Below, one piece after another: positions 8,507 to 16,846 of a stretch of 64,000 bases of DNA. Each line of letters opens with the position of its first letter. Position 1 is the stretch's first letter. The stretch comes from Rhizobium sp. 16-488-2b. Lineage in GTDB: Bacteria; Pseudomonadota; Alphaproteobacteria; Rhizobiales; Rhizobiaceae. The translations under genes were made by a program, and so were the position numbers. Under the pieces are notes generated by a model that saw only the letters and a program-made list of their open reading frames with translations, was not told where the DNA came from and made no database searches. The DNA is taken from contig NZ_JAGHMF010000020.1 of assembly GCF_017741815.1 (NCBI RefSeq), positions 1-64,000 on the forward strand, in the 5' to 3' direction.

Positions 8507-9679
8507 TCACCCCGCGGCCAACTCCCGCTCCACCAGCCGCGTCCAGAACGCCACGCCCGGCCCGATCGCATCATCGTTGAAATCGTAAGCCGTGTTGTGA
8601 TGCAGCGCCCCATCCACCGCCGGGCCGTTGCCGAGCCAGACGTAGCATCCCGGCGCCTGCTGCCCGAAGAAGGCGAAGTCGTCGCCGGCCGTCGAGGGCG
8701 GGAAGTGTGTCACGACCTTCTCGCCGAACACGTCGGAAGCCGCAGCCAATGCCCGCTCCGTCGCATCGGCATCGTTGACGACAGGCGGAATGCGCCGTTC
8801 GAAGCCGTAGTCGGCGGCAATTCCGAACATCGATGCGGTGCCCTCCGCCAACCGGCCGATCTCGTGTTCCAGCTGGTCGCGGACATCAGGCGAATAGGCG
8901 CGCGCCGTGCCGCCGATCTCGACGATATCGGGGATGACGTTGAGCGCCTTGGGGTCGCCCGCCTGAAGCGAGCAGGCGCTGACGACGGCCGGCTGCAGCG
9001 GATCGACGACGCGGCCGACGATGGTCTGCAGCGATGAGAGGAATGTGCCGGCAGCGGTGATCGGGTCGCGGCCGAGATGCGGCTTGGCACCGTGCGTGCC
9101 GGTCCCCCGGAAGGTGACGCGCCAGCTGTCGGAGGAGGCAAGCTGCGGCCCGGCGACCACGGCCATCTCATCCACCGCGAGGCCCGGCATGTTGTGCAGC
9201 CCGTAGACGGCGTCGCAGGGGAAGAGCTCGAACAGCCCGTCCTCCACCATCCGTTTCGCCCCGCCGCGCCCTTCTTCGGCTGGCTGGAAGATGAAATGGA
9301 CGGTGCCGGAGAAGCCGCGCGTGGCCGCGAGATGCCGGGCGGCGCCGATGAGCATCGTCGTGTGCCCGTCATGGCCGCAGGCATGCATCTTGCCCGGCAC
9401 GGTCGACTTGTAGGGACGATCGGCAATCTCGGGCATGGCGAGCGCATCCATGTCGGCGCGAAGCCCGATCGTCCGTGTGCCGTTGCCTAGCTGCAGCGTG
9501 CCGACGACGCCGGTGCCGCCGAGCCCGCGATGAACCTTGATGCCCGCCTCGCCCAAGAGCTTCGCAACGATGTCGCTCGTCCGCACTTCCTCGAATCCGA
9601 GTTCCGGATGCGCGTGCAGATCGCGGCGCAGCGCGGTGAGGAACGGCAGATCGGCTTCGATCTCGGCGGAAATAGGCAT
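8507..9679 (-). CDS. M20-family amidohydrolase (hippurate/N-acyl amino acid hydrolase type)
   Basis: A 390-residue di-metal hydrolase of the M20D group, which removes acyl groups from amino acids (hippurate hydrolase, IAA-amino acid hydrolase, N-acetyldiaminopimelate deacetylase-like). Metal ligands and catalytic residues are visible in LRADMDALAM, MHACGHDGHTTMLIGAA and FIFQPAEEGRGG. The DLHAHPELGFEE opening is typical. The substrate cannot be told from sequence. The gene stands alone and is divergent from the molybdoprotein gene across a 237-base gap that should hold both promoters. Confidence 0.88.
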   Translation of the reverse strand: MPISAEIEADLPFLTALRRDLHAHPELGFEEVRTSDIVAKLLGEAGIKVHRGLGGTGVVGTLQLGNGTRTIGLRADMDALAMPEIADRPYKSTVPGKMHACGHDGHTTMLIGAARHLAATRGFSGTVHFIFQPAEEGRGGAKRMVEDGLFELFPCDAVYGLHNMPGLAVDEMAVVAGPQLASSDSWRVTFRGTGTHGAKPHLGRDPITAAGTFLSSLQTIVGRVVDPLQPAVVSACSLQAGDPKALNVIPDIVEIGGTARAYSPDVRDQLEHEIGRLAEGTASMFGIAADYGFERRIPPVVNDADATERALAAASDVFGEKVVTHFPPSTAGDDFAFFGQQAPGCYVWLGNGPAVDGALHHNTAYDFNDDAIGPGVAFWTRLVERELAAG

Positions 9680-9916
9680 GCGATTGAGGATCCTGTAGAC
9701 ACAATCGGGCGCCGGAGCGACGCCCGTGATAGACCTTGTTTATCAGGCAAATGAGCGGCGAATTCAACCTTTCGCGACTGCAGCATTGCGTCTTGCGGCG
9801 CCGTTGCCGCCGATCTCTCAGACTTGTGAACGCACGGAGAATTTGCGGCGCAATACCGGCGCTTGACAGCAACCGGGCTTGGGTGACGTAATCCCCGCAA
9901 CGCGAAAGGCCGCATA

Positions 9917-10579
9917 ATGAGCGACGACCAGATCCCCGCCGATAGCAAGCTGACCAATTCGAAACGCCGCTGGGCCTACGAAGGCAAATTCCTGACCGGC
10001 CGCACGAGCCGGCCCGAAACCGACCGGCTGCCGCCCGGCCAGCATCTCGTCAAGAACTGGCCGGTGCTCGATCTCGGCGAACAGCCTGCTGTGTCCACCG
10101 ACACGTGGCGGCTGGAGGTCGGCGGGCTGGTCGAGACCCCGCTTGATCTCAGCTGGGCCGCCTTTCAGGCGCTGGAACAGAGCACCCGCGTGTCGGATAT
10201 CCACTGCGTCACGACATGGTCGCGCTACGACAACAAGTGGAGGGGCGTCGCAACGCGCGATCTGCTCGATCTCGCCATGCCGAAACAGCAGGCAAGCCAC
10301 GTCATGCTGACCAGCTATGACGGCTACACGACCAACCTGCCGCTTGCCGATTTCGCCGCCGAAGACGCCATTCTCGCCACCGCCTGGGAAGACCTGCCGC
10401 TGACCCGCGAGCATGGCGGCCCGATGCGGCTGATCGTGCCGCATCTCTATCTGTGGAAGAGCGCCAAGTGGCTGCGCCGCATCGACATCATGCCGGCGGA
10501 CGCGGCCGGTTTCTGGGAGCGCAACGGCTACAGCATGTATGGCGACCCCTGGCGCGAACAGCGCTACGCCGACGATTGA
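9917..10579 (+). CDS. Sulfite-oxidase-like molybdopterin-dependent oxidoreductase
   Basis: A 220-residue protein made of the sulfite-oxidase-type molybdopterin domain alone. The Cys that would bind molybdenum is in DIHCVTTWSRYD near residue 96. The stretches WRLEVGGLVETPLDL and GGPMRLIVPHLYLWKSAKW match the family. There is no signal peptide and no heme domain, so it resembles the short cytosolic YuiH-type proteins rather than periplasmic MsrP. The electron partner and substrate are unknown. It is a single gene with its own upstream region. Confidence 0.8.
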   Translation: MSDDQIPADSKLTNSKRRWAYEGKFLTGRTSRPETDRLPPGQHLVKNWPVLDLGEQPAVSTDTWRLEVGGLVETPLDLSWAAFQALEQSTRVSDIHCVTTWSRYDNKWRGVATRDLLDLAMPKQQASHVMLTSYDGYTTNLPLADFAAEDAILATAWEDLPLTREHGGPMRLIVPHLYLWKSAKWLRRIDIMPADAAGFWERNGYSMYGDPWREQRYADD

Positions 10580-10790
10580 TCGTTGCGCATCCGCGAAGCC
10601 TCGCACGCTTGGAGGGACCAAACGCGTTTAACGCGCATTCCTTCCCGTTCGACGCGAAGATTTACTCGCCTCTACATTGAATATTCTGTTCAAACGAATC
10701 CTTTGGTGTAAGTTGGCCGCAGAATGGTGCACCGCATGAACCCATCCTGGGTTGTTCGATTAACCTGTCGCACATTTCACGCCTGAGTTG

Positions 10791-11480
10791 ATGACCAAGG
10801 ACACCACGTTTCACACCGTCACGCAGAAGCTTCTCGACGCCTGGCTGAGCACGTCTCCGCATCAGCCGGGGCCGCCCGAGGCTGTCTATCGCGATGCGGT
10901 CGACCTTTTGACGATCAAGATGCGACTGACGGTTGTCGTGCTCGATGGCGAGGATCCGATGGACTGGCGGCTGCAGGTGGTCCGCTCCTCCGGCTTTGCC
11001 TCGCGGATCCTCAACATCAACAAGCTCTTCGCAAACCAGCGCATCGGCGATTTCAAGGATCGCAGCTATATGGAGACGGCGGTCATTCCACGCTATCGCG
11101 AGGTGATCGCCTCGCAGAAGCCGTCGATGGAAATGGTCAAGACCGAGCTGCTCGGCGTCAACATCGCCTATGAGCGCATGGTTCTGCCGCAAAGGACGAC
11201 CGAGGCCAAGCCGGCCTGGCTGCTGACCGTTACCAACGGCCGCTTCATGTTCAACGCGCCGGAGCGGCAGGCAAAGCTCGACGGCACCGACGAGGCCGTC
11301 GTCCAGCTTTTGACCGAGGGCGCGACCGCCAAGCAGATCGCCACCGAACTCGGCATCTCGCATCGCACGGTCGAGCACAGACTGGAGCGGATGAAGGAAC
11401 GATACGGCGCCAAGAACACGGTGCACCTCACCGCCATGCTGGTGGCGATGCACCTGCACCGCGAGACCGACCGAAACTAG
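10791..11480 (+). CDS. LuxR-type helix-turn-helix regulator
   Basis: A 229-residue protein with a C-terminal LuxR/FixJ-type helix-turn-helix (about residues 160-215: LLTEGATAKQIATELGISHR, followed by TVEHRLERMKERYGAKN). The N-terminal 150 residues match no domain I recognise; they are not an obvious response-regulator receiver or autoinducer domain. A TTG lies one codon upstream; I chose the ATG at 10791. The stop codon overlaps the stop of the convergent downstream gene in the palindrome CTAG (11477-11480). The target is unknown. Confidence 0.8.
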   Translation: MTKDTTFHTVTQKLLDAWLSTSPHQPGPPEAVYRDAVDLLTIKMRLTVVVLDGEDPMDWRLQVVRSSGFASRILNINKLFANQRIGDFKDRSYMETAVIPRYREVIASQKPSMEMVKTELLGVNIAYERMVLPQRTTEAKPAWLLTVTNGRFMFNAPERQAKLDGTDEAVVQLLTEGATAKQIATELGISHRTVEHRLERMKERYGAKNTVHLTAMLVAMHLHRETDRN

Positions 11481-12094
11481 ATCTGCTTAGGCTTCGCACT
11501 AAGCAACCGCCGGCACCCCATCACGATCAGGAAGCAGAGAGCCGCAAGGCCGGTCAGCGATGCCATGCTGGCGGGATGGGTGGGGATGTCGGCCCAATGC
11601 GGGCGGATCACATCGGCCGTGTTGAAAGCCTCGCCGCTGAAGGCGCAGGTGATCAGCGACAGCCCGCGCATGGTCATGGCGACGTCGATCTCGGAGACGA
11701 TCGCGTCCGCAGCCTTGGTCTCACGCGGCATGTCGCGCAGCTTGAGCAGCACCGCCTTGGTGGCCGCCAGATAGGCATGCGAGCATTCGTTGAAGGGGCT
11801 CGCCTCATCCGTCACTCCACCAGGCATCTTGCCCCAGAAGCAATAGGCATACTGGATCGCGGCATAGTTCAGCACGCGGCGAAACGGCTCGTCGGTATCG
11901 GTGGCGCGAGACGCGAGGTCGATGATGGCGGCCCGATGCTCGGCCATCACGATCATTTCGCCATGCGATATCTCGGGAATGGCGAGACCGGTATGCGGCC
12001 CGTCCGTGCTGCGCTGATGCGCGACCGCTTGCCCGCCGGCGGCAAGCAGCGGCAGGATGAGGCACAATAACAGACGGGCGGATCGAGCGATCAT
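11477..12094 (-). CDS. Hypothetical exported protein with C-terminal membrane anchor, next to cbtBA
   Basis: A 205-residue protein that I do not recognise. It has a clear signal peptide (ARSARLLLCLILPLLAAGG, cleavage near residue 25). A mostly helical periplasmic part contains three Cys (CFWGK, NECSH, TCAF). A hydrophobic helix near the C terminus (SLTGLAALCFLIVMG) is followed by basic residues, so the protein is probably held in the inner membrane facing the periplasm. It follows cbtA on the same strand, but the cbt terminator ends only a few bases before its ATG and there is no good ribosome-binding site. Expression is then by readthrough or from a promoter inside cbtA. A longer frame to 12385 only overlaps cbtA. 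Confidence 0.6.
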   Translation of the reverse strand: MIARSARLLLCLILPLLAAGGQAVAHQRSTDGPHTGLAIPEISHGEMIVMAEHRAAIIDLASRATDTDEPFRRVLNYAAIQYAYCFWGKMPGGVTDEASPFNECSHAYLAATKAVLLKLRDMPRETKAADAIVSEIDVAMTMRGLSLITCAFSGEAFNTADVIRPHWADIPTHPASMASLTGLAALCFLIVMGCRRLLSAKPKQI

Positions 12095-12102
12095 GTCAAA
12101 CA

Positions 12103-12127
12103 AAAGCCCCGGCCGAACCGGGGCTTT
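12103..12127 (-). terminator. Terminator after cbtBA
   Basis: AAAGCCCCGG and CCGGGGCTTT form a 10-bp perfect stem with a 5-base loop, followed on the minus strand by TTTTGTTTG. It lies 8 bases after the cbtA stop and about 8 bases before the start of the next minus-strand gene. Confidence 0.8.
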
Positions 12128-12135
12128 CCTTTTCG

Positions 12136-12882
12136 TCAGTGAAGAACCGGCGCGGCCGGCCGGCGAGCGGCAGAGGCGACCGTTAGCTTGCGCTCGGCAA
12201 GCGCCCCGAACGCGAGACCGATCACGGTCCACAGGATCGCATGCATGCCGATCGAGGTGGTGCGGAACTGCCAGAGCACCATTGCCGAATAATTCTCCGG
12301 CACTTCGTTGATGACAGGCAGCAGATACTGCACGACGCCGATGAAGAGCACATAGGCAAATCCGGCCATGATCGCGCCGTTCCATGCGCCGAAGCGAGGC
12401 GCCAGCCGCCGGGCAAGCGAGATCGCGGCAATCAGCGCGGCGATCGACACCACGATCATCAGGAAGAACAGCTCGGTTCTGACCCCGATCGTATCCGGAT
12501 TGCCGACCGCGGGCGGATTGGCGGGATACTTGATGTTGGGCACGATGACGACGGCAACGAAGGCAGCGCCTGCGATAACCGCCGAGGTCGCCCGCGCGCT
12601 GAGCGTGCTGACGCGGCCCTGCACGAAGGCGAAGATCAGCGCGAAAATGCCGCCGACGGCGATCGCATAGGCCATAACGCCGGTGAACAGGCCGATGCCC
12701 GCCTGTGTGGCGCGGCTCACCAGTTCCGGCTCGGCCGCTTCACCGGCAGCCTGTGCTGCCGCCTCTTCGAAACCGATCGCCTGGTCGACGAGCGGCTCGC
12801 CGAACGTATGGGCAAAGGCAAACACCAGGACGCCAGCGATCAGGCCCGCCAGCATGCCGCGAAGCAAAAGTTTTCCAACCAT
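12136..12882 (-). CDS. cbtA: Cobalt transporter subunit CbtA
   Basis: A 248-residue integral membrane protein with about six to seven helices, matching CbtA, a predicted cobalt uptake component in alphaproteobacteria. The first helix is LRGMLAGLIAGVLVFAFAHT. A conserved acidic loop GEPLVDQAIGFEE follows, and the central VPNIKYPANPPAVGNPDTIG block is characteristic. It is encoded 13 bases after cbtB, and both lie behind a cobalamin riboswitch. Cobalt uptake would therefore fall when B12 is plentiful. Confidence 0.9.
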   Translation of the reverse strand: MVGKLLLRGMLAGLIAGVLVFAFAHTFGEPLVDQAIGFEEAAAQAAGEAAEPELVSRATQAGIGLFTGVMAYAIAVGGIFALIFAFVQGRVSTLSARATSAVIAGAAFVAVVIVPNIKYPANPPAVGNPDTIGVRTELFFLMIVVSIAALIAAISLARRLAPRFGAWNGAIMAGFAYVLFIGVVQYLLPVINEVPENYSAMVLWQFRTTSIGMHAILWTVIGLAFGALAERKLTVASAARRPAAPVLH

Positions 12883-12895
12883 GTCTCAAACTCCC

Positions 12896-13105
12896 TTAAT
12901 GGCAGGGAAAACCGAGCAGGTGTCGGCCGTCATGCACGAACTCGTGCACATACATGCCGTTGAACAGCGCCATCGCGCCTTCTTCGGTGCCGACGAAATA
13001 GATGGCGATCAGCATCAGCAGGCCGCCGAAAATGGCCCATGGCAGGATGTCGCCGACGGGAATGGGAGCAGCCACCGAGGTGGGCGCGAGCGTGGTATGA
13101 GACAT
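12896..13105 (-). CDS. cbtB: Cobalt transporter subunit CbtB
   Basis: A 69-residue protein with one membrane helix (WAIFGGLLMLIAIYFVG) and a His-rich C-terminal tail (HEFVHDGRHLLGFPCH). This is the hallmark of CbtB, where the His residues are thought to bind cobalt. The ATG at 13105 has a strong AGGAGG ribosome-binding site 5 bases upstream; the longer open frame to 13228 runs through the riboswitch and is not coding. It is the first gene after the riboswitch. Confidence 0.9.
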   Translation of the reverse strand: MSHTTLAPTSVAAPIPVGDILPWAIFGGLLMLIAIYFVGTEEGAMALFNGMYVHEFVHDGRHLLGFPCH

Positions 13106-13119
13106 GAATTCCTCCTGGA

Positions 13120-13237
13120 AAAACGCGTTCAGTCGAGAATGTTCGTGGGTAGGGTCTGACTTCCAGTTTGAGGTATCCTCATCCTGATCACAGTGGCGCG
13201 ACCGCACCGGAATTTCACCGGCTTCCAAACCTACGAG
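13120..13237 (-). ncRNA. Cobalamin riboswitch
   Basis: On the minus strand the segment 13226-13190 carries the conserved cobalamin-riboswitch core: GCCGGTGAAATTCCGGTGC followed by GGTCGCGCCACTGT. A B12-box-like AGTCAGACCC lies at 13161-13152. The element sits between a good promoter and cbtB and would shut off cobalt uptake when adenosylcobalamin binds. The outer limits are approximate. Confidence 0.9.
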
Positions 13238-13243
13238 ATCAAC

Positions 13244-13271
13244 GTTATAGCTGCCGGCCTCGACCTGTCAA
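13244..13271 (-). promoter_or_regulatory. Sigma-70-type promoter of cbtBA
   Basis: On the minus strand TTGACA (13271-13266) and TATAAC (13249-13244) are 16 bases apart. The expected transcript start, near 13237, lies just upstream of the riboswitch core. Confidence 0.75.
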
Positions 13272-13338
13272 CGCGCTGTCACACAAGGGCACGATTACAG
13301 AAGGGCATCTCTCGCGTGACAAGGAAAAAGCCAGCGTG

Positions 13339-13896
13339 ATGACGCGTCTCACCTTCATCTGCCACGGCGCCACCGACGCCATCAGGCAGGCCCGTTTCCC
13401 GCTCGACGAGGCGCTGGAGGAGAAGGCGATTATCGAGGCACGCGCATTGGCGCCGGCCATGCCGCGCGCCGACCGCATCCTCACCAGCCCGGCGCTGCGC
13501 GCACGCCAGACGGCCGATGCCCTCGGGCTTGGCGCCGACATCGCTCCCGCTTTGGCCGATTGCGATTACGGCCGATGGGCCGGCCAGTCGATCATGGCGC
13601 TGCAGGAGAGCGAACCGGACGCCCTCTCTACTTGGCTAACCGACACCGACGCGCCCCCGCACGGCGGCGAAAGCATCCGCGCCCTTCACGACCGCGTCGC
13701 GCCATGGATGCAGGATCAGTCCGCGCTCGGCGGCCACGCCATCGCAATCAGCCATGCCCCCACCATCCGCGTTGCGGTGCTGATCGCGCTCGGAGCGCCG
13801 CTCTCCTCTTTCTGGCACATCGATGTCGAGCCGCTCTCAGCGGTCAGGATGACCAGCAACGGCACCCGCTGGGCGCTTCGCTTCGACCGCGTGTAA
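13339..13896 (+). CDS. Histidine phosphatase family protein (CobC/phosphoglycerate-mutase-like)
   Basis: A 185-residue phosphatase-fold protein divergent from cbtBA. It has the second catalytic His region (SHAPTIRVAVLIALG) and RILTSPALRARQTADALG, as in the family. The usual RHG motif at the N terminus reads ICHGATDA, so the first phosphate-binding Arg is replaced by Cys. Next to B12-controlled genes, a role as alpha-ribazole phosphatase (CobC) is tempting but unproven. The start at 13339 was chosen because the upstream part of the frame crosses the cbt promoter and riboswitch. Confidence 0.75.
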   Translation: MTRLTFICHGATDAIRQARFPLDEALEEKAIIEARALAPAMPRADRILTSPALRARQTADALGLGADIAPALADCDYGRWAGQSIMALQESEPDALSTWLTDTDAPPHGGESIRALHDRVAPWMQDQSALGGHAIAISHAPTIRVAVLIALGAPLSSFWHIDVEPLSAVRMTSNGTRWALRFDRV

Positions 13897-14009
13897 TTTC
13901 GATAGTTTCACATCCAGAAATTTAGATAAGCCTTGCGCAAGCCAATTGCGCAAAAGCTAAATCGCCTGGCATTTCCAGGTGATAATCCTTCGTAAAAGGA
14001 GGCCTGACC

Positions 14010-14123
14010 ATGTCTTACGACTGGAACGGGGCGCGGCTGAAACGCACGCGTCTCATGCGGTTTACGGGCGGCGCGATCTTTCTGTGCCTGGCCGTCACCG
14101 TATCCATGCTGATGCACCTCTAG
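14010..14123 (+). CDS. Small membrane protein, 37 residues
   Basis: ATG at 14010 follows a very strong ribosome-binding site (AAAGGAGG, spacing 7). The peptide has a basic N-terminal half (GARLKRTRLMRF) and a single hydrophobic helix (GGAIFLCLAVTVSMLMHL). A terminator follows 11 bases after the stop. It is a complete small transcription unit, too short for most gene finders. The function is unknown. Confidence 0.65.
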   Translation: MSYDWNGARLKRTRLMRFTGGAIFLCLAVTVSMLMHL

Positions 14124-14134
14124 CATGCGAATAG

Positions 14135-14166
14135 CGGGCGAACGACGATGTTCGCCCGTTTCCTTT
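14135..14166 (+). terminator. Terminator after the 37-residue membrane protein
   Basis: CGGGCGAAC and GTTCGCCCG form a 9-bp perfect stem with a 6-base loop, followed by a T-rich stretch. Confidence 0.75.
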
Positions 14167-14284
14167 CCCGTATTTCATTAGATACGGATACGCCTATGAG
14201 TAGGCGCAGATAACTAGAAGTCACCCCCTAGTTTCAACGGATACTTTAGACTTCCGTGCTATATCCCACCAAGGTGGAGATGGA

Positions 14285-15754
14285 GTGGGGAGCATGCCGG
14301 TATTTTTCCGGAGTAGAGCCGGACGGCAGTGGCTGTCCCTGATAGTGCTTGGCGCGGCCTTGTGGGTCGTCGGCGCGGTGTTGGAATTCGGCGATCTGCT
14401 CGCCTTGTTCGTCCAGCAATTCGATAGCTACGGCGCCGACAAGTTGGTGCTCGCACTCGCCGTCGCCGGCACGATGAGCTTCGTCTATTCCGTCCTGCGC
14501 ATCACCGATCTCCGCAAGGAAATGGACCTGCGCGCCAAGGCGGAAGCCAAGGCCGACTGGACCGCAACGCACGACCACCTGACCAAGCTTCCCAACCGCT
14601 ACGCCTTCGAGCGCGCCGTGCTCCTGCATCGGCGCGCGCAGATCGATGCATACAGCGAGGAATGGGAGCGCAATGTCAGCATTTTCTGCGTCGATCTCGA
14701 CGGCTTCAAGAAGGTCAACGACCTGATCGGCCACAATGGCGGCGATGCGCTGCTGGTGGAGGTCTCCAAGCGCATCTGCGCCATCGGCAGTGCCAATTCC
14801 GTCTATCGCTTCGGCGGCGACGAATTCATCATCGTCGCGACCGGACTGTCGTCGCAGCATGAGGAGCGCCTGTCGCGGCTTTTGATCCAGGCCGTCACGC
14901 GCCCGATCCACATCAACGGCTTTGCCGTCGAAGTCGGCGCCAGCGTCGGCTATGACCGCTGGCAGCAGGGCGAGCGGCTGGAAGATACCGCCCACCGCGC
15001 CGACCTCGCAATGTACGAGGCGAAATCGCGCGGGCCGAACAACTACCTCGCCTTCGAAGCCTCGATGCGCGACAAGGTCGCACTGCGCGCCTCGCTGGAA
15101 GCGAAGCTCCGCGTCGCGATCAAGAACAAGGCGATCCGCCCGTTCTATCAGCCGCTGATCGATCTGAAGACCGACGAAGTCTGCGGCTTCGAGGCGCTGG
15201 CCCGCTGGACCGACGACGAGGGCAACAGCATTCCGCCCGCCGTCTTCATCGGCATCGCCGAGGAGACCGGGCTGATCACCGTGCTCTTCGAGGATCTGCT
15301 GAGCCAGGCCTGCAACGATGCGCTCGCCTGGGACGATCACATCACGCTCTCCTTCAACGTCTCGCCGGTACAGATGGAAGACCGCCTGTTGACGGCGCGC
15401 ATCTTCAAGGCGCTGACAGTCAACGATCTCCCCGCCCATCGTCTCGAGATCGAGATCACTGAAAACGCCCTCATCCAGGACCCGGCTAGCGCCGCGGCCG
15501 TCCTCGATGAGCTCCACGATGCCGGCGTGCAGATCGCGCTCGACGATTTCGGCACCGGCTATTCCAGCCTCTCCCAGCTCGCCAGCTACCGCTTCGACAA
15601 GATCAAGATCGACAAGAGCTTCATCGCCACCTATCGCGACGACGAGCGCCAGGAAAAGATCGTGCGCGCCATGCTGGCGCTTGGCGTCAGCCTGAATATC
15701 AAGACCACGGCCGAAGGCATCGAGGAGCCGCGTCAGCTCAACCACCTGCTCTAG
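14285..15754 (+). CDS. GGDEF/EAL cyclic-di-GMP protein, truncated by an in-frame amber codon
   Basis: The 489-residue product has two N-terminal membrane helices and a short coiled linker. A GGDEF domain follows with intact FGGDEF near residue 178, then an EAL domain (CGFEALARW near 300, LDDFGTGYSSLSQL near 418, KIDKSFI). Such proteins make or degrade the second messenger c-di-GMP in the membrane. The frame stops at TAG (15752-15754) in the middle of the last conserved EAL block. The same frame continues after it with the missing family C terminus (GCDIGQGYFFGRPMP) up to 15859. A single C-to-T change of CAG would explain it. The EAL activity is probably lost while GGDEF may work. The start is GTG 14285 or ATG 14294. 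Confidence 0.8.
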   Translation: MGSMPVFFRSRAGRQWLSLIVLGAALWVVGAVLEFGDLLALFVQQFDSYGADKLVLALAVAGTMSFVYSVLRITDLRKEMDLRAKAEAKADWTATHDHLTKLPNRYAFERAVLLHRRAQIDAYSEEWERNVSIFCVDLDGFKKVNDLIGHNGGDALLVEVSKRICAIGSANSVYRFGGDEFIIVATGLSSQHEERLSRLLIQAVTRPIHINGFAVEVGASVGYDRWQQGERLEDTAHRADLAMYEAKSRGPNNYLAFEASMRDKVALRASLEAKLRVAIKNKAIRPFYQPLIDLKTDEVCGFEALARWTDDEGNSIPPAVFIGIAEETGLITVLFEDLLSQACNDALAWDDHITLSFNVSPVQMEDRLLTARIFKALTVNDLPAHRLEIEITENALIQDPASAAAVLDELHDAGVQIALDDFGTGYSSLSQLASYRFDKIKIDKSFIATYRDDERQEKIVRAMLALGVSLNIKTTAEGIEEPRQLNHLL

Positions 15755-15859
15755 CTCGGCTGCGATATCGGCCAGGGCTACTTCTTCGGCCGACCGATGC
15801 CGGCTGGCGACATAGCCCTCTTCCTGAGCCAGAGAAACGCGACTTTGGCGGCCGAATAG
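15755..15859 (+). pseudogene. Detached C-terminal end of the EAL domain
   Basis: In frame with the gene before it and separated only by TAG, this stretch encodes LGCDIGQGYFFGRPMPAGDI and 14 further residues to TAG at 15857. This is the normal end of an EAL domain. It would be made only by stop-codon readthrough or suppression. Confidence 0.75.
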
Positions 15860-16062
15860 GCACGCTTCCGGCCTTTCGCCGTAAAATTAGCCATTTGTGA
15901 TGGAACCATTCAAGATGTGGCGACGTTGGTACGTCGGGTCGCATAGGCGCCATTGTCTGCGGCACGCTTTCGGCGTGCGAAAACGCGGCGATCCACGGTT
16001 GGGCACCGCGGTTCCCGATTGAGTGAAGAGTGTACCCTTATTCATAGGAGAGGGATCTTATC

Positions 16063-16686
16063 ATGAATGTTCGCATCCTTACTGCGTCAGCAGCGATACT
16101 CATGCTTGCCGGGTCAGCCTCGGCGGCCGACCTTGTCTCCGAACCACCACCCGCACCCGTCGAGCAGGCAGCACCTGTCTTTACCTGGACTGGCTTCTAC
16201 ACCGGTCTTCAGGGCGGCGGCGCCTGGGGCAATGGTGATTTCTCCGGCATCGGCTCGTCCAACATGAACGGCGGCCTGATCACCGGTTTCGCAGGCTATA
16301 ACTGGCAGCTGGACAACAGCATCGTGCTGGGTGTTGAAGGCGACGTATCCTACAACTGGAACTCCGAAGACGTCGGCGTCAACAGCTACAAGTTCGACAC
16401 GACGGGATCGGTCCGCGCCCGTGTCGGTTACGCGCTTGACCACGCCCTGCTTTACGGCGCGGCCGGCTGGACCGGTGCCCGCGGCCATGTCGACACACCT
16501 CTCGGCAGCGACAGCGCCACCTTCTCCGGCTGGACGGTCGGCGCCGGTGTCGACTACGCCTTCACCGACAACGTCTTCGGCCGCCTCGAATATCGCTACA
16601 ACGATTACGGCAGCAAGGATCTTCTGGGCGTCGATACCGACTTCAACCAGAACGTCGTGACCGTCGGCGTCGGCTTCAAGTTCTGA
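16063..16686 (+). CDS. Outer-membrane beta-barrel protein (Omp25/porin-like)
   Basis: A 207-residue protein with a signal peptide (RILTASAAILMLAGSASA) and the small 8-strand OmpA-like barrel common in Rhizobiales (Omp25/Omp31 group). Signs are WTGFYTGLQGGGAWG after a proline-rich linker, alternating aromatic strands, VRARVGYALDHALLYGAAGW, GRLEYRYNDYG, and a final strand ending in Phe (VTVGVGFKF), the usual signal for barrel insertion. A strong ribosome-binding site (AGGAGAGG) precedes it and a terminator follows it. Confidence 0.88.
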   Translation: MNVRILTASAAILMLAGSASAADLVSEPPPAPVEQAAPVFTWTGFYTGLQGGGAWGNGDFSGIGSSNMNGGLITGFAGYNWQLDNSIVLGVEGDVSYNWNSEDVGVNSYKFDTTGSVRARVGYALDHALLYGAAGWTGARGHVDTPLGSDSATFSGWTVGAGVDYAFTDNVFGRLEYRYNDYGSKDLLGVDTDFNQNVVTVGVGFKF

Positions 16687-16720
16687 TCTCGCATGCATAA
16701 AGGCGGCACGCCGCCTGTCG

Positions 16721-16752
16721 AAAGAGCCCGGTCCTGCACCGGGCTTTTTCGT
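16721..16752 (+). terminator. Terminator of the outer-membrane protein gene
   Basis: AGCCCGGT and ACCGGGCT form a stem around a 4-base loop (CCTGC region), followed by TTTTTC. It lies about 35 bases after the stop. Confidence 0.8.
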
Positions 16753-16846
16753 GTCGGCAGCAGGCGGAGTGCCGTGGGCGCGTTTCAGGCTTGCGTCAGT
16801 TGAGAGCGCTATGCGGCGCCTGGGCTGAAAACCGAAAGCGATCCGC

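Noticed and set aside
8149..8580. Short plus-strand frames after the inverted-repeat element
   Set aside because: No ribosome-binding site, no family, and the second frame runs into the convergent amidohydrolase gene.
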